64,000 nt of DNA from Candidatus Nitrospira neomarina. Lineage in GTDB: Bacteria; Nitrospirota; Nitrospiria; Nitrospirales; UBA8639. Shown piece after piece: positions 54,831 through 64,000 of this stretch. Position numbers and translations under genes: made by a program. The DNA lies in NCBI RefSeq assembly GCF_032051675.1, contig NZ_CP116968.1, forward strand, positions 1,488,001-1,552,000. Reading direction: 5' to 3'. Under the pieces are notes generated by a model. It was given only the letters and a program-made list of their open reading frames with translations. It was not told the origin of the DNA and searched no databases. Position 1 is the first letter of the stretch, and each line of letters begins with the position of its first letter.

Positions 54831-56387
54831 ATGCACTCGCACCACGATACCATTGTCATTCTGGATTTTGGATCGCAGTATACGCAACTCATTGCACGGC
54901 GGATACGCGAATTCCACATTTTTTCCGTGATTCTCCCCTCGCAGGCGACGGTTCAGGATATCCTTACCTATCACCCCAAAGGGATTATTTTCTCAGGAGG
55001 ACCCGCAAGCGTCACTCAGGCCCATTCTCCGAAAATTGATAGCCAAATCTTTGATCTGGCCATACCCATTCTGGGGATCTGCTATGGTATGCAATTGCTT
55101 GCGCATCAATGTGGCGGAACCGTCAACCCCACACCTCATCGTGAATTCGGGCGAGCCGACTTAACCGTTGACGACAACACGAATTTATTTCTTGGTCTCG
55201 ATCCCACAATGGCATTTCCTGTCTGGATGTCCCATGGGGATTCGGTACAACAGCTTCCACCTGGATTTCATGTGATCGCCCACACGGCCCATGCCCCGAT
55301 CGCCGCGATGAAATCCTCCAATGACACGCAACAGCTCTTTGGTATCCAGTTTCATCCTGAAGTCATGCACACCCTTCATGGGTCAACCATTCTTCAAAAC
55401 TTTGCACGTCATATCTGCCACTGCGAGCCAACCTGGACAATGGGTTCATTCATTGAAAAGGCCGTGACCGACATCCGGCAAACTGTGGGAAACGGCAAGG
55501 TCATTTGCGCACTCAGCGGAGGAGTGGATTCCACTGTGGCCGCTGTTCTGGCCCACCGGGCAATCGGCGACCAATTGACCTGCCTCTTCATCGACAATGG
55601 CCTCATGCGAAAAAATGAAGTGGCACAATTACAAACAACATTCGATTCCGCCTATCATCTGAAAGTCCGCATTGCCGACCATGCAGACACATTTCTGGCA
55701 GCACTGGGGCGCACAACAGACCCTGAACGCAAACGAAAAATCATTGGTCGTCAATTCATTAAAGTTTTTGAACAGGAAGCGGTCTCTTTAGGTAAGGTCG
55801 GGTTTCTGGTTCAGGGAACACTGTATCCGGACGTGATCGAAAGTCTGAGCGTCAAAGGACCATCGGCAACGATAAAAACACATCATAATGTCGGTGGCTT
55901 GCCGAAGCGCATGAAATTCAAACTGATTGAACCTTTTCGAGAATTGTTTAAAGATGAAGTTCGTCAATTGGGATTGGAGTTAGGTCTACCGGAGGATATT
56001 GTCTGGAGACAACCCTTTCCCGGTCCAGGCTTAGCGATTCGCATCATCGGTTCCGTGACCACCCAGCGCCTAGCCATTCTTCGTGAGGCGGATGCTATTG
56101 TTCGAGACGAAATTGAACGAGCCGGGCTGTCAAGAATCATCTGGCAATCGTTTGCGGTCTTGCTGCCGATCCAAACCGTGGGAGTCATGGGCGACCAACG
56201 GACCTACGAATCAGTGATTGCCATTCGTGCCGTCACCAGTACGGACGGCATGACTGCGGACTGGGGCGTGATTCCAGCAGAGGTGTTGGGCAAAATGTCC
56301 AATCGGATTATCAATGAAGTACAAGGGATCAACCGTGTGGTGTATGACATTAGCTCAAAACCGCCAGCAACGATCGAATGGGAATAG
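54831..56387 (+). CDS. guaA: GMP synthase (glutamine-hydrolysing)
   Basis: A 518-residue enzyme that converts XMP to GMP. The class I amidotransferase triad is C in GICYGMQLL and H/E in FHPEVMH. The ATP pyrophosphatase P-loop is SGGVDSTVA, and the C-terminal dimerisation domain ends with YDISSKPPATIEWE. It overlaps or abuts the pseudouridine synthase gene. Confidence 0.97.
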   Translation: MHSHHDTIVILDFGSQYTQLIARRIREFHIFSVILPSQATVQDILTYHPKGIIFSGGPASVTQAHSPKIDSQIFDLAIPILGICYGMQLLAHQCGGTVNPTPHREFGRADLTVDDNTNLFLGLDPTMAFPVWMSHGDSVQQLPPGFHVIAHTAHAPIAAMKSSNDTQQLFGIQFHPEVMHTLHGSTILQNFARHICHCEPTWTMGSFIEKAVTDIRQTVGNGKVICALSGGVDSTVAAVLAHRAIGDQLTCLFIDNGLMRKNEVAQLQTTFDSAYHLKVRIADHADTFLAALGRTTDPERKRKIIGRQFIKVFEQEAVSLGKVGFLVQGTLYPDVIESLSVKGPSATIKTHHNVGGLPKRMKFKLIEPFRELFKDEVRQLGLELGLPEDIVWRQPFPGPGLAIRIIGSVTTQRLAILREADAIVRDEIERAGLSRIIWQSFAVLLPIQTVGVMGDQRTYESVIAIRAVTSTDGMTADWGVIPAEVLGKMSNRIINEVQGINRVVYDISSKPPATIEWE

Positions 56388-56389
56388 AT

Positions 56390-57628
56390 ATGGCTCAACC
56401 AGAGAAAACAGTCCGTTTACAAAAAATCATCGCCCGTTCCGGAGTCGCTTCCAGACGCAAGGCGGAGGAACTGATCCAACATGGGCTGGTCACCGTTAAT
56501 GGGGAAACCGTCATGACGCTAGGGACCAAAGTTGATCCTGCTGTCGACCACATCAAGGTCGAAGGGCGCCATCTGAAGTCCCGACCTCCTGATATGTTTC
56601 TCATGCTTAATAAGCCAGTGGGATACATCTCCACCTTGCATGATCCTGCGGGTCGTCCCACAATTAAAGCCTTGGTCCCGAAACCTTCCATACGGCTATT
56701 TCCGGTCGGACGGTTAGATTATGATAGTGAAGGCTTACTTCTGCTCACCAATAACGGTGATATTGCACAAGCCTGCCTTCATCCCGCACACCATGTCCAT
56801 AAAACATACCTGGTGAAAATTAAGGGTATCCTAGAAGAATCTGAAATCCAAAAACTCCGACATGGGCTGATATTGGAAGATGGGCCCACCGCTCCGGCCA
56901 AAGTAAAAAAAGCCGGAAAAGCGGCGGCTAATTCCTGGGTGGAAATCACCATCCATGAAGGACGTAAACACCAGGTCAAACGAATGTTTGAGCAAATCGG
57001 CCATCCCGTGATCCGGTTAAAACGCGTTCAGTTTGGGCCTCTGAACCTTGGAACTCTTCCCCCAGGCCAGACGCGATATTTAACAGATAAGGAAGCGAAC
57101 GACTTACGCCATTTACTCATCGCACCTGAATCGCCAGGTCCGACTGTCCGCCAGCCGAAAACTGAACTGATGCGCCTATCGAGACCTGCAGGTCAATTAC
57201 GACCACGTCCCGCAATCCCCAATTCCATCAGAAGTAAGAATATGGCGTCACCTGCCGAAAAGGCCGGTCAAACACGACCATGGACACCAACCCGTCCGCA
57301 AATTAAGAAAACGGAAAAATCTGCTCCCTCCAGACCTGCGGCTCCTTCGCGACCACGCTCACCAAACCCGAATTCCATCAAAAGGAAGAGCACCCCAACG
57401 TCTGCGGGAACGATCGGCCAAGCAGGGCTACACCGATCCAAAGATCAACCGACCCAAAGAATGGAAAATTTTCCTAAATCGGGACCCGCTGGTCAGTTTT
57501 GGCCACGCCAGGGAAACCCCAAACCCATCAGGAGCAAGAAGACGATCTCAACTCCTGGCACAACCGGCAACGCACGGCCCCGCCGACCCGGCGTCACATC
57601 AAACAGCCGGTTCAAGTTTAAAACTTAA
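56390..57628 (+). CDS. RluB-type 23S rRNA pseudouridine synthase with long basic tail
   Basis: About 412 residues. An S4 domain (VRLQKIIARSGVASRRKAEELI) precedes the RsuA/RluB catalytic domain, with the catalytic Asp in GRLDYDSEGLLLLTNNG and the C-terminal KVKKAGK...GRKHQVKRM motif. Everything after about residue 250 is an added tail of some 160 residues rich in Pro, Arg, Ser and Lys, with imperfect repeats of NPNSIKRKST/ PNSIRSKN/ PKPIRSKK. Such tails may bind rRNA or result from repeat expansion. The ATG at 56390 is preferred to 56378, which would overlap guaA by ten bases. Confidence 0.88.
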   Translation: MAQPEKTVRLQKIIARSGVASRRKAEELIQHGLVTVNGETVMTLGTKVDPAVDHIKVEGRHLKSRPPDMFLMLNKPVGYISTLHDPAGRPTIKALVPKPSIRLFPVGRLDYDSEGLLLLTNNGDIAQACLHPAHHVHKTYLVKIKGILEESEIQKLRHGLILEDGPTAPAKVKKAGKAAANSWVEITIHEGRKHQVKRMFEQIGHPVIRLKRVQFGPLNLGTLPPGQTRYLTDKEANDLRHLLIAPESPGPTVRQPKTELMRLSRPAGQLRPRPAIPNSIRSKNMASPAEKAGQTRPWTPTRPQIKKTEKSAPSRPAAPSRPRSPNPNSIKRKSTPTSAGTIGQAGLHRSKDQPTQRMENFPKSGPAGQFWPRQGNPKPIRSKKTISTPGTTGNARPRRPGVTSNSRFKFKT

Positions 57629-57694
57629 GTATTCCGAATTCTCGGTTTTATGTTCTGCCATCAAAGCTGTTAGGCGTTGGAAAGGATTTTTTCG

Positions 57695-59470
57695 TTGAAA
57701 CGATCACATCATTGCGGTGAACTCTCCATAGACCATGTAGGCCAAATCGTGACCTTAGCCGGCTGGGTTGCCAGTCGCCGCGACCATGGCGGAGTGAGGT
57801 TCATTGATCTTCGTGATCGCTACGGCCTCACACAAATCGTGTTTGATTCAGAGCAGCAACCCACCGTCCATCAACTAGCCGATCGGCTCCGCAATGAATA
57901 CGTCGTGGCAATCACCGGTGAGGTGGCCTTACGTCCCGAAGGCTCAGCCAACCCTCATATTCCGACTGGCGCCATAGAAATTCGAAGCACATCCCTCGTG
58001 ATTCTCAATGAAGCCAAACCCCTCCCCTTTGCCCTCGACGACACCATCACCACCACTGAAACACTTCGGTTAAAACACCGGTATCTGGACCTTCGCCGGC
58101 CAAAGATGCAAGAACTCCTTCAACTCCGCAGTCAGGTGTCCCATCTTGTACGGCAATACCTTCATGGCAATCAGTTCATAGAGGTGGAAACACCGATTTT
58201 AACAAAAAGCACTCCCGAGGGCGCACGAGATTATCTCGTCCCGAGTCGAGTCAACCCTGGTGAATTTTTTGCTCTTCCCCAATCGCCGCAACTCTTTAAG
58301 CAGATTCTTATGATCGGGGGAACTGATCGTTATTATCAAATAGCCAGATGCTTTCGTGATGAAGACCTCCGGTTGGACCGCCAGCCAGAATTCACGCAAA
58401 TCGATCTGGAAATGTCTTTCGTCGATCAGGAAGATATCATGCAGTTGATCGAACATATGGTCAGACTGGTTTTTAAAGAGACGAAAAATATTGACCTTCC
58501 CTCCCCATTGCCCCGGCTGTCCTTTGAGGAGGCCATGGGACGCTATGGGACCGACAAACCGGATCTTCGCTTTGATCTGCAGTTACAGGACCTGAGTCAA
58601 TTCGCTGCAACCTGTGACTTTAAAGTTTTTAAGAGCGCAGCGGAAAACGGCGGAATCGTGAAAGCCCTCGTCATTCCCGGTGGCAACGCCTTTACCCGCA
58701 ACCGGATTGACAATCTAATCGGTACCGCAAAAGAATTTGGTGCCAAGGGACTCGCCTGGGTCAAAATTAACGAAGAGGGCAATCTGGATTCCTCTATCGC
58801 CAAATTCTTTAATTCCCAAACCCTACGTGACGCCCTACCCTCGGCCAAAACCGGGGACCTGCTCATCTTTGTCGCAGATCAAGCGCCTATCGTCCATCAA
58901 GTCTTAGGCCGCCTTCGCCTGCTGCTGGGGGAGGAGCTAGGATTAATTGATCGAAACCGGTGGGAACCGCTATGGGTCATAGACTTTCCCATGTTTGAAT
59001 TTGACGATACGGCCAAACGATATATCGCTCTGCACCATCCCTTTACGGCCCCTCACTCAGAAGATATGCCGCTTCTGGAAACCGATCCTCTCCAGATTCG
59101 AACGCAAGCCTATGACCTGGTTTTGAATGGCTTTGAGTTAGGTGGAGGAAGCATTCGAATTCATGCGCCACAAGTTCAGTCAAAAGTCTTTGACTTACTC
59201 AACATCTCCAAAACGGAGGCTCGTGAAAAATTTGGATTTCTCTTAGATGCCTTGGAATCCGGGGCACCGCCTCATGGAGGCATCGCGTTGGGACTTGATC
59301 GGTTGGTGATGTTACTCGGCAAGACGGAATCGATTCGAGAAGTGATCCCGTTTCCCAAAACCCAGAAGGCTCAATGCCTGATGACCGAAGCCCCCTCCCC
59401 CGTCACAACAGAACAACTACAGGAGCTCTCTATTCGCACGACGGCTAAAAAGCCTGACAACCCGGTTTAA
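57695..59470 (+). CDS. aspS: Aspartyl-tRNA synthetase
   Basis: Class IIb synthetase of 591 residues, with an OB anticodon-binding domain (LAGWVASRRDHGGVRFIDLRD), the class II motif 2 FRDEDLRLDRQPEFTQ, a GAD insertion domain and motif 3 GIALGLDRL. Whether it also charges tRNA-Asn cannot be decided by eye. The TTG at 57695 starts KRSHHCGEL, the family N-terminus, with AAAGGA eight bases before; an upstream in-frame TTG at 57677 is less likely. It overlaps the stop of the convergent oxidoreductase by four bases. Confidence 0.95.
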   Translation: MKRSHHCGELSIDHVGQIVTLAGWVASRRDHGGVRFIDLRDRYGLTQIVFDSEQQPTVHQLADRLRNEYVVAITGEVALRPEGSANPHIPTGAIEIRSTSLVILNEAKPLPFALDDTITTTETLRLKHRYLDLRRPKMQELLQLRSQVSHLVRQYLHGNQFIEVETPILTKSTPEGARDYLVPSRVNPGEFFALPQSPQLFKQILMIGGTDRYYQIARCFRDEDLRLDRQPEFTQIDLEMSFVDQEDIMQLIEHMVRLVFKETKNIDLPSPLPRLSFEEAMGRYGTDKPDLRFDLQLQDLSQFAATCDFKVFKSAAENGGIVKALVIPGGNAFTRNRIDNLIGTAKEFGAKGLAWVKINEEGNLDSSIAKFFNSQTLRDALPSAKTGDLLIFVADQAPIVHQVLGRLRLLLGEELGLIDRNRWEPLWVIDFPMFEFDDTAKRYIALHHPFTAPHSEDMPLLETDPLQIRTQAYDLVLNGFELGGGSIRIHAPQVQSKVFDLLNISKTEAREKFGFLLDALESGAPPHGGIALGLDRLVMLLGKTESIREVIPFPKTQKAQCLMTEAPSPVTTEQLQELSIRTTAKKPDNPV

Positions 59471-60504
59471 GCATTCAGCACATTTAGAACAATGGAATGC
59501 AATCCCGTCGCCCCAGCCGGTTGTGGTCTCGTGATTTCCGAGGTTTGGATCTTTCCCTTCGTATCGATAGCCCTCACAGACACCATGTGCTTGCCAGGTC
59601 TTGGCGGGCTCCAATGATAATTCCAAATCACCCATGTTAAAGGAGACAACGGTGGTTCGATTTCGGCGGACACCCAGGTTTTCTCCTGATCAAAACTCAG
59701 TTGAACCTCACTGATGCTCTCCGGTCCTCCATAGGCAATCCCACGTAATCGTTGTTGAGACGCTTGTAAAGACTGGTAATGACCCGGGCTATCAATGCGG
59801 GAAAAAATATGAATGGTCCCATCATCCGTCCAACCTTTCTGTTGCCAGTAGCCAAGATAATCGCCGTTATAGACCTCGATTTCCGTAATCCACTTCACAT
59901 TTTTAATCCCGTAGAGACCTGGAACAATCAGGCGGACCGGAAAGCCGTGATCCTTAGGAAGCTTTTCCCCATTCATCAGATATGCCAACATGACATCATC
60001 TTCCATGGCTCTGGCAAAAGGAATACTGTCGGAATATCCGTCAGATGCTCGAAAAATCACATCCCGGGCTGTGTCTTCATCGGCTCCGATGTCTTGCAAA
60101 AGTTTTTTAAGGGAAATCCCTCTCCACATAGCGGTCCCCAAACTACTCCCGCCTGGAAGGGTATCTATACACATCAGCGTCACAGCCTGATCAAAGGATT
60201 CCCGATTGAGGAGGTCGCGCCATTTCATCACCAGAGGGCGTTCCACAGCGCCCTTAACCACCATTTTCCATTGCTCCACATCCAAGTCACGGGTAAAATT
60301 ATAAGAAGCATCCATGAAATTTACAGTGTAAAATTTATCGTTTGATGTAAAATAGGTGGTTTCCCGTGGAGGAACTGCAAACATCGACCCCAGATCGCAT
60401 CCAGGAAATCCCATGCTGATGGTAGCCAGTCCCCCAAGCTTGAAAAGGGCCCGACGGCTCAGTTGAAAAGAAAAGGGAGAATTATTTAAGAATGACATAG
60501 ACAT
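59467..60504 (-). CDS. YedY/sulfite-oxidase-like molybdopterin oxidoreductase
   Basis: A 345-residue protein with a twin-arginine signal (SRRALFKLG, RR at 17-18), so export through Tat is expected. The molybdenum-binding Cys is C112 in LMCIDTLPGGS. The second half contains RASDGYSDSIPF, YLMNGEKLPKDHGFPVRLIVPGLYG and NVKWITEIEV, then a dimerisation domain with WNYHWSPPRPGKHMVSVRA. The lipobox-like GFPGC near residue 36 may instead indicate a lipid anchor. Family members reduce methionine sulfoxide or oxidise sulfite; the substrate here is unknown. Confidence 0.88.
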   Translation of the reverse strand: MSMSFLNNSPFSFQLSRRALFKLGGLATISMGFPGCDLGSMFAVPPRETTYFTSNDKFYTVNFMDASYNFTRDLDVEQWKMVVKGAVERPLVMKWRDLLNRESFDQAVTLMCIDTLPGGSSLGTAMWRGISLKKLLQDIGADEDTARDVIFRASDGYSDSIPFARAMEDDVMLAYLMNGEKLPKDHGFPVRLIVPGLYGIKNVKWITEIEVYNGDYLGYWQQKGWTDDGTIHIFSRIDSPGHYQSLQASQQRLRGIAYGGPESISEVQLSFDQEKTWVSAEIEPPLSPLTWVIWNYHWSPPRPGKHMVSVRAIDTKGKIQTSEITRPQPAGATGLHSIVLNVLNA

Positions 60505-60598
60505 CTTCTCTATTATCTAATACCTTAACGACTTTGGACAAGATCCATCCGACATTTGAAGTTATCATGGATTTTTTGCGGATAGAAGGAGAAACGGC

Positions 60599-61615
60599 AT
60601 GCGGATATTTTTGACCGGAGGAGCCGGTTTTTTAGGAAGTCATTTATGCGAAACGCTTATCCATCAAGGACATACAGTCATATGCCTGGACAATCTCCTT
60701 ACCGGACGTACAGAAAATATCGGTGCCCTCATGGGGCATCCGAAATTCTCGTTTATTCACTACAATGTCTGCGATTATCTTCATGTCGACGGACCAGTCG
60801 ATGCCGTCATGCATTTCGCCTCACCGGCGAGCCCGCAGGACTATCTGGAATTTCCCATCGCCACCATGAAAGTCGGCGCGTTAGGCACACACAAAGCGCT
60901 GGGCCTAGCCAAGGCGAAACAGGCGCGATTTCTCCTGGCCAGCACATCGGAAGTCTATGGAGATCCCCTGGTCAACCCACAGCCGGAATCCTATTGGGGC
61001 AACGTCAACCCCATTAGCCCCAGAGGCGTCTACGACGAAGCGAAACGATTTGCCGAAGCCTTAACCACCGCCTACCATCGCTTTCATGGCCTTGATACAA
61101 GAATCGTCAGAATCTTCAACACCTATGGCCCACGGATGCGCCCAAAAGATGGGCGGGTGGTGTCCAACTTTATCGTGCAAGCCTTACAAGGGCATCCGTT
61201 AACGGTCTATGGCGATGGGTCACAGACTCGCAGCTTTTGTTACGTCGATGATCTGGTCGCGGGAATCCTATCGCTTCTCCAGGCCCCGCCAGACGAATTT
61301 CGAAAAAATCAAGATGTTCAAGATTCGGTTCGATTCGGGAAAACTCAGGCCAACCTCGGCTCCATACATGACCCGGTTAACATCGGCAATCCACAAGAAC
61401 TCACCGTCATGGACATAGCTAAAACGGTCATTAAACTCACCAACTCATCGAGCACAATCACGCAACATCCCCTTCCAATCGATGACCCTAAAGTACGCCG
61501 ACCAAATATTGAAAAGGCTACCACTCTGCTCAAGTGGGAACCTCGGATTACTTTGGAACAAGGCCTGGAAAAAGCCATCGACTATTTCCGGTCTCATTTA
61601 GACCATGTAAAGTGA
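60599..61615 (+). CDS. UDP-glucuronate decarboxylase-like NAD-dependent epimerase
   Basis: A 338-residue short-chain dehydrogenase. The NAD motif GGAGFLGSH starts at residue 7, the catalytic Tyr-Lys is in GVYDEAKR, and the active-site region STSEVYGDP and [10 protein letters not shown] are typical of UXS, which converts UDP-glucuronate to UDP-xylose. Related dTDP-glucose dehydratases share these motifs, so the substrate is probable rather than certain. It supplies cell-surface polysaccharide precursors. AGAAGGAGA before the ATG supports the start. Confidence 0.88.
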   Translation: MRIFLTGGAGFLGSHLCETLIHQGHTVICLDNLLTGRTENIGALMGHPKFSFIHYNVCDYLHVDGPVDAVMHFASPASPQDYLEFPIATMKVGALGTHKALGLAKAKQARFLLASTSEVYGDPLVNPQPESYWGNVNPISPRGVYDEAKRFAEALTTAYHRFHGLDTRIVRIFNTYGPRMRPKDGRVVSNFIVQALQGHPLTVYGDGSQTRSFCYVDDLVAGILSLLQAPPDEFRKNQDVQDSVRFGKTQANLGSIHDPVNIGNPQELTVMDIAKTVIKLTNSSSTITQHPLPIDDPKVRRPNIEKATTLLKWEPRITLEQGLEKAIDYFRSHLDHVK

Positions 61616-61790
61616 ATCACGGATCATGAGGTTCATCGATTCCGCGCAATCTGTGACCCTTGACATGCCCTGTCCCGATCGTAATCGGATACAACACCAT
61701 TGGCGCAACACATCCGAGTTTGGCCAAAGCACCGAACACAATTAATCCGCGCCAGTAGACAGAGATCCCTTGCCCCCATAAAATAAAAAC

Positions 61791-62981
61791 ATGCAGAACA
61801 TTCGGCAGGACCACATTCTTGAAGGCATTTTAGTCACCCTTCGTGGCTCTCTGGCGGCTTGCCCGGAAGTGGCCGGGTCGGAGGTCATGACATCAACACT
61901 CATCACAAATTTTTTACATTCCTATCCACCGGACAGACTGTTGACCCATCTCGGTGGGTATGGAATTGCAGCGGTCTATGATGGCCAACATCCCGGGCCA
62001 ACGGTGATGATACGCTGTGAACTGGATGGACTGCCTGTGGAAGAAGCAGACAAAACCCAGTGGCTCGTGCCAGGAGCGAACATCGCCCACCGCTGCGGAC
62101 ATGACGGACATATGGCCATCGTGGCGGGTTTGGCTCCCTTACTTCATCGCACCCCACCAACCTGTGGACGAGTGGTGCTCTTGTTTCAGCCCGCAGAGGA
62201 AACAGGGGCAGGCGCACGGGCAATTATCGATGACCCGAATTTTGAGAAGTTCCGTCCTGACTGCGCGATCACCCTGCATAATCTACCAGGATTTCCCAGG
62301 GGGCATATCGTGTATCGACGGGGGACGTTTGCCAGTGCGTCTGTCGGGATGAGAGTTCGTCTCCTTGGCCAAGCGTCTCACGCGGCCGAGCCGGAACAGG
62401 CTCGTTCTCCTGCGAATGCCGTCGGAAGGCTTCTGGCTGAGCTGCCCCAACTGAGCAGGGTCACGGACAATCCCTATTGTATGCTCACGCTGACCCATGC
62501 GCAGCTGGGACTCATGTCATTTGGGCTCACACCGGGAGAAGCAACCGTGTGTGCTACGCTTCGTGCAGCTTCCGCGGCAGGCCTTCAAAATTTACGTCGC
62601 GACGCGGAGCAGTGCGTTCGCCTTTGTGCCGAGGCGGAACGGCTTTTTGCAGAAGTCGAGTGGGTGCAGGATTTTCCGGCGACCATCAACGATGATGCCC
62701 TGGTGGATACCCTGGAGCGCGTGTGCCTGGAAACGGGAATTGAGGCCATGGAAATTTCCAAACCGTTTCGGTGGTCGGAGGACTTTGGGCATTTTGGCGA
62801 TGTTTGCCCCATCCTCCATTTTGGACTCGGTATTGGTGAGCATGCACCAGGCCTTCATCAGCCGGATTATGAGTTCTGCGACGATACCATCCTGATTGCG
62901 GTGAGTGGCTTTTATGAAATGGTCAAATCGCTGTTGATCGGATATGGAAGTCAAGGAGAGAAAGCCGCAACCGGTACCTGA
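61791..62981 (+). CDS. M20-family amidohydrolase
   Basis: A 396-residue zinc-dependent amidohydrolase of the IlvA-hydrolase or hippuricase type. Metal ligands are in RCELDGLPVEE, HRCGHDGHMA and PAEETGAGA. Such enzymes cleave N-acyl or N-carbamoyl amino acids; the substrate is unknown. No signal peptide is seen. The ATG at 61791 is followed by a normal N-terminal domain. Confidence 0.88.
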   Translation: MQNIRQDHILEGILVTLRGSLAACPEVAGSEVMTSTLITNFLHSYPPDRLLTHLGGYGIAAVYDGQHPGPTVMIRCELDGLPVEEADKTQWLVPGANIAHRCGHDGHMAIVAGLAPLLHRTPPTCGRVVLLFQPAEETGAGARAIIDDPNFEKFRPDCAITLHNLPGFPRGHIVYRRGTFASASVGMRVRLLGQASHAAEPEQARSPANAVGRLLAELPQLSRVTDNPYCMLTLTHAQLGLMSFGLTPGEATVCATLRAASAAGLQNLRRDAEQCVRLCAEAERLFAEVEWVQDFPATINDDALVDTLERVCLETGIEAMEISKPFRWSEDFGHFGDVCPILHFGLGIGEHAPGLHQPDYEFCDDTILIAVSGFYEMVKSLLIGYGSQGEKAATGT

Positions 62982-63135
62982 GCAGCTCGAAAAAATTGCC
63001 GAAGGTACTGCGACAAAGACAGTCATTAAAAAAAACTCTAAACAAAGCCAAAAGCCGGTAGAGAGATCTCCGGAGTATTCAGGGGTTCGACTGGACCCTC
63101 CTTCCAATTCGTTTGTCATTCCGCCATCCGGTTGA
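62944..63135 (+). CDS. Possible small Lys/Pro-rich protein
   Basis: A 63-residue frame overlapping the end of the amidohydrolase gene. It is rich in Lys, Pro and Glu (EVKERKPQPVPEQLEKIAEG), ends FVIPPSG and has no recognisable domain. No strong ribosome-binding site precedes it. It may be a real small gene or chance. Confidence 0.3.
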   Translation: MEVKERKPQPVPEQLEKIAEGTATKTVIKKNSKQSQKPVERSPEYSGVRLDPPSNSFVIPPSG

Positions 63136-63291
63136 GGACCCATCCCGAAGTATGGACTGAACCAATGGACCTCTACCCGATGGAAATTATCCACAGCAAA
63201 AGGAGAAAAACGTCCCCTATCATTTCCATTCGTCTTCTTTATGTATCTTGTTATGGGAGAGTGGTTGAAGAAAAAGACAAGAAACCCATTC

Positions 63292-63627
63292 TCACCGCAT
63301 CTTCAGGGACTTGGGTGGTGTTGGAGGGGTTGGGGGTGTTGGGAGTGTGGCATCAGCAATACCTGTCGATGGGGAAAGAGTTTCTCTTTCGAATTTTTTT
63401 GATAGGACTGGCGAGTCAGTCTTCCTTAATGTTTGAGCAAGACAGATTTGTAATTGCGCGATGGCTTGTACTGTAAGGGAGTTGGGATCGTTCGCATAAT
63501 CCGTGGCTATTTTTTTGCAAATGGCCTCTTCCACGATTTTCTTGACTTCGAAAAGATCGCCCCAGGCCGATCCCGTGAAGACCACAACACCACACAAAGC
63601 TCCCAATATGCCCGCTTGCACTTTCAT
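63292..63627 (-). CDS. Small exported protein with Pro/Thr-rich tail
   Basis: A 111-residue protein with a signal peptide (ILGALCGVVVFTGSAWG). The mature part is helical (FEVKKIVEEAICKKIATDYANDP, with two Cys). The C-terminus is Pro/Thr-rich, written by a short repeat of TPP codons (PTPPTPPTPPKS). The start is ATG 63627, without a strong ribosome-binding site. Function unknown. Confidence 0.6.
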   Translation of the reverse strand: MKVQAGILGALCGVVVFTGSAWGDLFEVKKIVEEAICKKIATDYANDPNSLTVQAIAQLQICLAQTLRKTDSPVLSKKFERETLSPSTGIADATLPTPPTPPTPPKSLKMR

Positions 63628-64000
63628 GCATTATTTTCCGGGTTCAAGGCTATTTACTAGCGGTCCCATAATTGTATTTTCAAAATAAAATGGAGCGCGA
63701 GAGTCATGATACAAGAAAAACCTAGAGTACATTGGATCCAAATTAATAGCGAGCTCTAGGTAAAGGAAAGAGTAATAGCCTGCTCATCATATCGGTTGAA
63801 GTTTTCAACCATATTGGATATTTGGGGCTATTGAAGCTTAAACTGCTACAGGAAGATCACCCCCCGTTCTTATCAAACACGATTATCTCCCATCTAGGAG
63901 AAATCCTGCCCAATCGATCCAATCCCAGCCTCTTAGTCACCGCTCCACAATCCAATGTTAATTCCGGAAGTAACCATTCTTATTTCCATCCTCCTCCTAA
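63628..64000. other. Gene-free window end
   Basis: About 370 AT-rich bases. The inverted repeat GGTTGAA/TTCAACC at 63794-63810 (three-base loop) and a purine-rich AGGAGG with a short frame on the minus strand at 63933-63989 are the only features seen; neither is supported as a gene. Confidence 0.4.

Noticed and set aside
61617-61814. Minus-strand frame with a hydrophobic stretch
   Set aside because: No ribosome-binding site and it overlaps the start of the amidohydrolase; probably chance, or a small remnant.
63132-63476. Plus-strand frame at the window end
   Set aside because: It is antisense to the exported protein at 63292-63627 and has no protein-like pattern.
63933-63989. Eighteen-residue minus-strand peptide with AGGAGG site
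   Set aside because: Too short and followed by no downstream gene; kept as a curiosity only.
1-64000. CRISPR arrays, insertion sequences, prophage genes
   Set aside because: I saw no regularly spaced repeats, transposase motifs or phage structural genes anywhere in the window.

Overview
This 64 kb window comes from a bacterial chromosome of moderate GC. It is packed with housekeeping and small conserved genes and shows no prophage, insertion sequence or CRISPR array. The gene mix suggests the Nitrospirota, with Nitrospira-like bacteria the best guess: DUF507 pairs, a NIL/MoaD/E1/JAMM cluster, a FliA-type sigma factor and LptFG of an outer-membrane-bearing cell. No taxonomic marker such as nxr or 16S rRNA is present, so this placement is an inference.

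Left part (1-21 kb). HtpX protease with a clear terminator, a STAS protein, tRNA-Gly(CCC), TyrRS, a ComEA-like protein, a gcvH-lpd pair, a lipoprotein with a PgaB-like glycosidase domain, Ndk, a GH13 enzyme and a ketopantoate reductase-like protein whose C-terminus looks like part of a sulfite-oxidase molybdopterin domain. Then come TrmL, DoxX, a large alpha/beta hydrolase that may have been acquired, a HEAT-like exported protein, NhaA, a DUF4412 protein and a DEAD-box helicase preceded by a structured gene-free stretch.

Middle part (21-46 kb). A sirtuin leads into a sulfur-transfer block. It holds a ThiS-like carrier ending in GGGV with cysteine synthase, followed by a terminator. An E1-like enzyme, a threonine synthase homologue, a MoaD/CysO-like carrier ending in GGS, a NIL protein, a second E1-like enzyme and a JAMM protease follow. 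Both carriers have residues beyond the diglycine, so the JAMM protease is a natural candidate for trimming them. This block looks like a protein-thiocarboxylate route to cysteine and possibly homocysteine. Next come an HTH/PBP regulator, a cyclophilin, a BNR-type protein, TatC, RimI, TsaB, RadA, DUF507 proteins, a PP2C phosphatase, two neighbouring 2OG-Fe(II) oxygenase-like genes, RecN, thioredoxin and a SleB-type cell wall hydrolase.

Right part (46-64 kb). A FliA/WhiG-family sigma factor is preceded on the same strand by a well-conserved c-di-GMP-I (GEMM) riboswitch and an intrinsic terminator. Seven bases of the aptamer can pair with the terminator's 5' arm, which predicts that c-di-GMP switches the gene off. 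LptF and LptG, a cold-shock gene behind a promoter-terminator leader, a 980-residue NHL-repeat protein with two six-repeat blocks, guaB-guaA, an RluB-type pseudouridine synthase with a long basic tail, AspRS, a YedY/sulfite-oxidase-like enzyme, a UDP-glucuronate decarboxylase-like epimerase and an M20 amidohydrolase complete the window.
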